Source of the DNA: CAG-390 sp045546615
Lineage (GTDB): Bacteria; Bacillota; Clostridia; Oscillospirales; CAG-272
Direction of reading: 5' to 3'
Length of the DNA stretch: 64,000 nt
Assembly (NCBI GenBank): GCA_045546615.1
Contig: JAZQDD010000039.1
Coordinates: 15,788 to 79,787 of the forward strand
Shown: piece after piece, positions 61,218 through 64,000 of the stretch
How the letters are laid out: every line of letters begins with the position of its first letter
Position numbering within the stretch: position 1 is the stretch's first letter
Program-made: the position numbers and the translations under genes
The notes under the pieces: model-generated
Seen by the model: the letters and a program-made list of their open reading frames with translations, nothing else
Told to the model about the DNA's origin: nothing
Database searches by the model: none

Positions 61218-61865
61218 TGCAAAAACGGATTATATATGCAAAATATGTGTAACATTTTCGTGACGAAAATCTTACATTAAAGATTGCAGAGAATAAGATG
61301 CATAGGGTCCTATAACTAAATGATTTGTGCTATTACCAGGTCGAGTGAATTTGACAACAGATAATCAGAAAAATTATTAAAACGTTAAATTTTTGGGAGT
61401 ATTCCAACCATTCCACTATCTGTATTTTTCGTAGTTTTGTAGTCAATAGTTTGGACTAAAAGATAAAAAATAACACCAAACAAGCGACAAGCCAATTGCT
61501 TGGGATAGCCCCAGAATCGTTACGATGTCCGGAAGAGCTTGAATGGTTTCAAAGCTTGAATAACTGTGCAAGATAACACTTCCTTCGTTTCTTAAATATA
61601 GAGGGCAATCTGTAAACAGAATTAGCCCTCTAATTAAGTAATATGAGTTTTGGTCAAAAAAAGCAAGGGGTAAATAACAATTTTTTCAGACCTTTGTTGA
61701 AAGTAATGCGGCATAGTTTTATGTTTGTTCGTAATTATAAATCAAAATCATAATTTATAATTGACCCAAAAGGCGATATAGAAAAGTTTTCTCTATCGTT
61801 TTATACCTTGTAATGGCAAGGGATTTCTCTCAAAACCAAAAAACTCCACCTAAGTGTAGTTTTTG
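61218..61865. other. Approximately 650-bp non-coding region with large hairpin
   Basis: A/T-rich with no credible coding frame. It holds a hairpin with TAGAGGGC (61599-61606) and GCCCTCTA (61625-61632) arms and an inner TCTGT/ACAGA stem, and a smaller near-palindrome around 61773-61797 (CGATATAGAAAA...TTTTCTCTATCG). One 36-codon frame (61643-61753) lacks a ribosome binding site. The region could carry an attachment site or a small RNA, but I see nothing that proves it. Confidence 0.5.
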
Positions 61866-61894
61866 TTGAAAATTTCATAAATTTATGATATAAT
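61866..61894 (+). promoter_or_regulatory. Promoter with palindromic operator in the spacer
   Basis: TTGAAA (61866-61871) and TATAAT (61889-61894), 17-base spacer. The spacer contains the perfect 14-base palindrome TCATAAATTTATGA (61875-61888), a natural site for the small HTH protein encoded just downstream. Confidence 0.8.
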
Positions 61895-61925
61895 ATAGTT
61901 GAATATCATTTGTGAGGTGAAATCA

Positions 61926-62162
61926 ATGGCAGTAAAGTACGACAAGTTATGGGACATCTTAGCAGACCGAAAAATGAAAAAGAAGGATTTGTTGCAGCTT
62001 ACAGGACTTAGCCCTACAACAATGGCGAAGCTTGGACGAAACGAGGTTGTGAAGATTGAAGTCCTTATGCGTATTTGCGGAGCACTTGATTGTAATATCG
62101 GTGATGTGATTGATCTCGTCAACGTAGATCAAGTGGAGGTTAGTTGTGGAACAGCAAATTGA
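61926..62162 (+). CDS. Small Cro/CI-type helix-turn-helix regulator
   Basis: 78 residues of the HTH_26-like family: YDKLWDILADRKMKKKDLLQ, GLSPTTMAKLGRNEVVKIEVLMRICGALDCNIGDVID. Such single-domain proteins act as dimeric repressors. GAGGTG precedes the ATG. It overlaps the next gene by 17 bases. The palindrome in its own promoter suggests autorepression. Confidence 0.9.
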   Translation: MAVKYDKLWDILADRKMKKKDLLQLTGLSPTTMAKLGRNEVVKIEVLMRICGALDCNIGDVIDLVNVDQVEVSCGTAN

Positions 62163-62331
62163 TTGGAGCGCACTAACTCCCGAGCAGAAGAAGCAGAAGC
62201 TTTTTGAAAAGCAAAAGAACACACTCGATATGTTTCTTGAGCGTAATGCGATCTCTAAAGCACAATACGATAAAAGTCTTGGAGATTTGATTCATAAAAT
62301 GGGGATAGAGTATAGTAATGACGAATTTTGA
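62146..62331 (+). CDS. Small protein of unknown function
   Basis: 61 residues, GTG start inside the HTH gene with GGAGG upstream. Helical and highly charged (LTPEQKKQKLFEKQKNTLDMFLERNAISKAQYDKSLGDLI), with no membrane helix. I do not recognise a family. Overlap with both neighbours indicates translational coupling. Confidence 0.7.
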   Translation: MEQQIDWSALTPEQKKQKLFEKQKNTLDMFLERNAISKAQYDKSLGDLIHKMGIEYSNDEF

Positions 62332-62842
62332 GAAAAAAGAATTATTAGAAAAAGAACTGAGAAAGCAACAAATAAAAACACGCATCATACAAGCAATTGT
62401 TTTCCTTGGTTTCCTTGCTATTGGTATTGTCTTTTGGGCATTAAGAGAAGCAAGTAAAGAAGTAATCGTTCATGGAGAAGAATTTTTGGACGGAGCCTTT
62501 GCTTGGGAATCGGTTCGGTATAATGAGAATTATGTGATAGGTATGATAATCGGTTTTGTCGGTGGTGCAATGGCGATAGTAATTTTGTTGACCGATATGA
62601 TTTTTTGCAGATTTGATTCAACCGAAGCTAACGGTCATTACATAACCGCTTATCGCGGCATGACAAAGAATATTGTGTATGTAAATGGTGAAGAAAAGGA
62701 TCGAGTTGGAATGTTCAGCTTCACCTATGTATTGGAAACCAAATTGCCCGACGGTGTTAAGATTAGCGTGACGTTTGCCCGAGGTGCTTTTCTGCTTGCT
62801 CACATTACTTTTTCGGATAACAACCCTTCAGTAGATTTATAA
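62318..62842 (+). CDS. Two-helix membrane protein of unknown function
   Basis: 174 residues. A basic N-terminal helix (KKELLEKELRKQQIK) is followed by membrane helices at about 24-42 and 73-93. A soluble C-terminal domain of beta character follows (HYITAYRGMTKNIVYVNGEE ... LPDGVKISVTFARGAFLLAHITFSD). The family is not recognised. It overlaps the preceding gene by 14 bases and is followed after eight bases by the VanZ-family gene. Confidence 0.7.
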   Translation: MTNFEKKELLEKELRKQQIKTRIIQAIVFLGFLAIGIVFWALREASKEVIVHGEEFLDGAFAWESVRYNENYVIGMIIGFVGGAMAIVILLTDMIFCRFDSTEANGHYITAYRGMTKNIVYVNGEEKDRVGMFSFTYVLETKLPDGVKISVTFARGAFLLAHITFSDNNPSVDL

Positions 62843-62850
62843 GAGGTGCT

Positions 62851-64000
62851 ATGAACGATTTTTTGAGATTGATATTGAACAGATTGAGTGATGCCATACC
62901 GCTTGCTATTATGGCGGTCGTGTTGTGTGCGATAGGGATAGGTGTAGCTTATTTGCTGTTCAAGAAAAAATATAAGGGCATAAGGAAGTTCCCGTTTGCC
63001 AAGATTTTTCTGTGGTTAGCTCTTGCCGGATATATTGCTATTGTGTTGGTAGCGACCGTTTTGAGAGGGGCAGGCTTGCGCGGCAGCAACTTCCACTTGT
63101 TCAGAGCTTGGCGCGAAGCGTGGAATATCTTTTCCTTCAAGAATTGGGCAAACGTGCTTTTGAATATTGCTATGTTCGTTCCGCTTGGTATCCTCTTGCC
63201 TTGGATACATAAGCTGTTCAGAAAATGGTACGTGATGCTCGGCAGCGGATTTGCGTGTTCGTTGGCTATCGAAATATTCCAAGCAATTACGGGCAGAGGA
63301 TTGTTTGACGTAGACGATCTGTTCGCAAATACACTCGGAGCAATCTTTGGCTATGGCTTGTATATGGCTTTCCGTTCCGTGTTTGTTAAAGCGGAAAGAA
63401 AGGCTATTCGCATATCCGTTTATGCTGCCATTCCTCTCGTAATCACTCTTGCGATTTCAAGTATCTTTGTTGTCTATGCCGTGAAGGACTACGGAAATCT
63501 ACAAGATGCGGCAATCTATAAAGTGAATACCAAAGGAACAGAATGGGAAACGAATGTTGCCCTTTCAGAGGAAAAGCAGACCGTTTCGATTTATAAGGCT
63601 ATGACCTTTAACAAGAAAACTTGCGACGAGTTTGGCAAGGCGTTTCTTGACGGTCGTACAATGAGAGAACTTGATATTTGCTATTACGATCAAGAAACAT
63701 ATTACCTTGACCATGTTGAACATTCGCTGTTTGTTTCTCATTTGGATCGGAGCTATGAGTATGAGTATCATCCGAATGAAGGTAAGCGTGAGCCTGCCGA
63801 AGCAGATCGAGCAACGATTGAAGCTTTGCTTGGCGGGTACGGCATAACTATTCCCGAAAACGCCGTATTTACCTATGAGGGCGACGGTTGGCATCATTTT
63901 GACATTCCGATGGAAAGCAAAGAAGGAGATACCGTTGGCGGTACGCTCCGCTGCCGCTATTCTTCCGAAGGATTTATCTATGTTATCCACAACAATTTGG
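62851..64000 (+). CDS. VanZ-family membrane protein, 3' truncated by window edge
   Basis: Open from the ATG at 62851 (AAGAGG upstream) through the window end, so at least 383 residues. Helices lie at about 13-33, 49-67, 103-125, 128-150 and 185-210. The VanZ core is NVLLNIAMFVPLGILLPW (about 110-127), then SLAIEIFQAITGRGLFDVDDLFANTLGAIFGY. A long extracellular or soluble C-terminal domain follows from about residue 215. VanZ itself gives low-level teicoplanin resistance, and most relatives have no proven role. Confidence 0.88.
   Translation, partial: MNDFLRLILNRLSDAIPLAIMAVVLCAIGIGVAYLLFKKKYKGIRKFPFAKIFLWLALAGYIAIVLVATVLRGAGLRGSNFHLFRAWREAWNIFSFKNWANVLLNIAMFVPLGILLPWIHKLFRKWYVMLGSGFACSLAIEIFQAITGRGLFDVDDLFANTLGAIFGYGLYMAFRSVFVKAERKAIRISVYAAIPLVITLAISSIFVVYAVKDYGNLQDAAIYKVNTKGTEWETNVALSEEKQTVSIYKAMTFNKKTCDEFGKAFLDGRTMRELDICYYDQETYYLDHVEHSLFVSHLDRSYEYEYHPNEGKREPAEADRATIEALLGGYGITIPENAVFTYEGDGWHHFDIPMESKEGDTVGGTLRCRYSSEGFIYVIHNNL

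Noticed and set aside
61643..61753. 36-codon open frame in the 61-kb gap
   Set aside because: No ribosome binding site, no promoter and no recognisable sequence; likely chance in an A/T-rich region.

Overview
The window reads as the chromosome of a Gram-positive, probably anaerobic member of the Clostridia (Firmicutes). This rests on strong AGGAGG-type ribosome binding sites, a class A RNase P RNA, a lysine riboswitch, LPxTG surface proteins with pilus sortases, formate-tetrahydrofolate ligase, an Fe-S aldo/keto reductase and the PurL-PurQ fusion. I cannot name the species from sequence reading alone.

Region 1 (1-10.8 kb) is a purine operon: purM (cut by the window edge), a small formate/nitrite-family channel, purN, a stand-alone IMP cyclohydrolase (PurO type), a stand-alone AICAR transformylase, purD, fused purL/purQ and fhs. 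Formate entry, its activation to 10-formyl-THF and both formyl-consuming steps lie in one transcription unit. Region 2 (10.8-19.6 kb) holds two amino-acid operons. A lysine-riboswitch operon carries dapA-dapB-lysA, and argC-argJ-argB-argD-argF has its own promoter and terminator. Region 3 (19.6-28.5 kb) is mixed housekeeping: an HD phosphohydrolase, a minus-strand XerC-like/MutS-like/SDR operon, rnpB with its promoter, a serine hydrolase with an MBL-fold protein, and an Fe-S aldo/keto reductase with a NimA-like protein.

Region 4 (28.5-37.4 kb) is a sortase pilus locus: a coiled-coil protein, a dedicated signal peptidase I, a large LPATG tip-like adhesin with a CHAP-like domain, a major pilin (LPETG), a class C sortase, a minor pilin (PPQTG) and a frameshifted second sortase-like gene. 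Region 5 (37.4-41.3 kb and 56.2-58.8 kb) holds small minus-strand genes (XRE regulators, LytTR/DUF3021, methyltransferase, hydrolase). Copies of an approximately 139-bp hairpin-bearing repeat separate them, which gives a cassette-like layout next to a large serine recombinase.

Region 6 (41.2-51.5 kb) is a type I restriction-modification island behind an inverted-repeat operator and a strong promoter, in the order fic, hsdM, hsdS, two unrecognised AT-rich genes, hsdR. The two inserted genes encode a two-helix membrane protein and a protein with a possible PD-(D/E)XK site. They are the best candidate here for an undescribed defence module. Region 7 (51.6-56.3 kb) is a sugar-catabolic operon (aldolase, isomerase, FGGY kinase) with a divergent PocR-AraC regulator. 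Region 8 (58.8-64 kb) has the serine recombinase, a SWIM protein, an XRE regulator, an approximately 650-bp non-coding stretch and a plus-strand operon ending in a VanZ-family gene cut by the window edge.

All functions are inferred from motifs read by eye. No database search was run.
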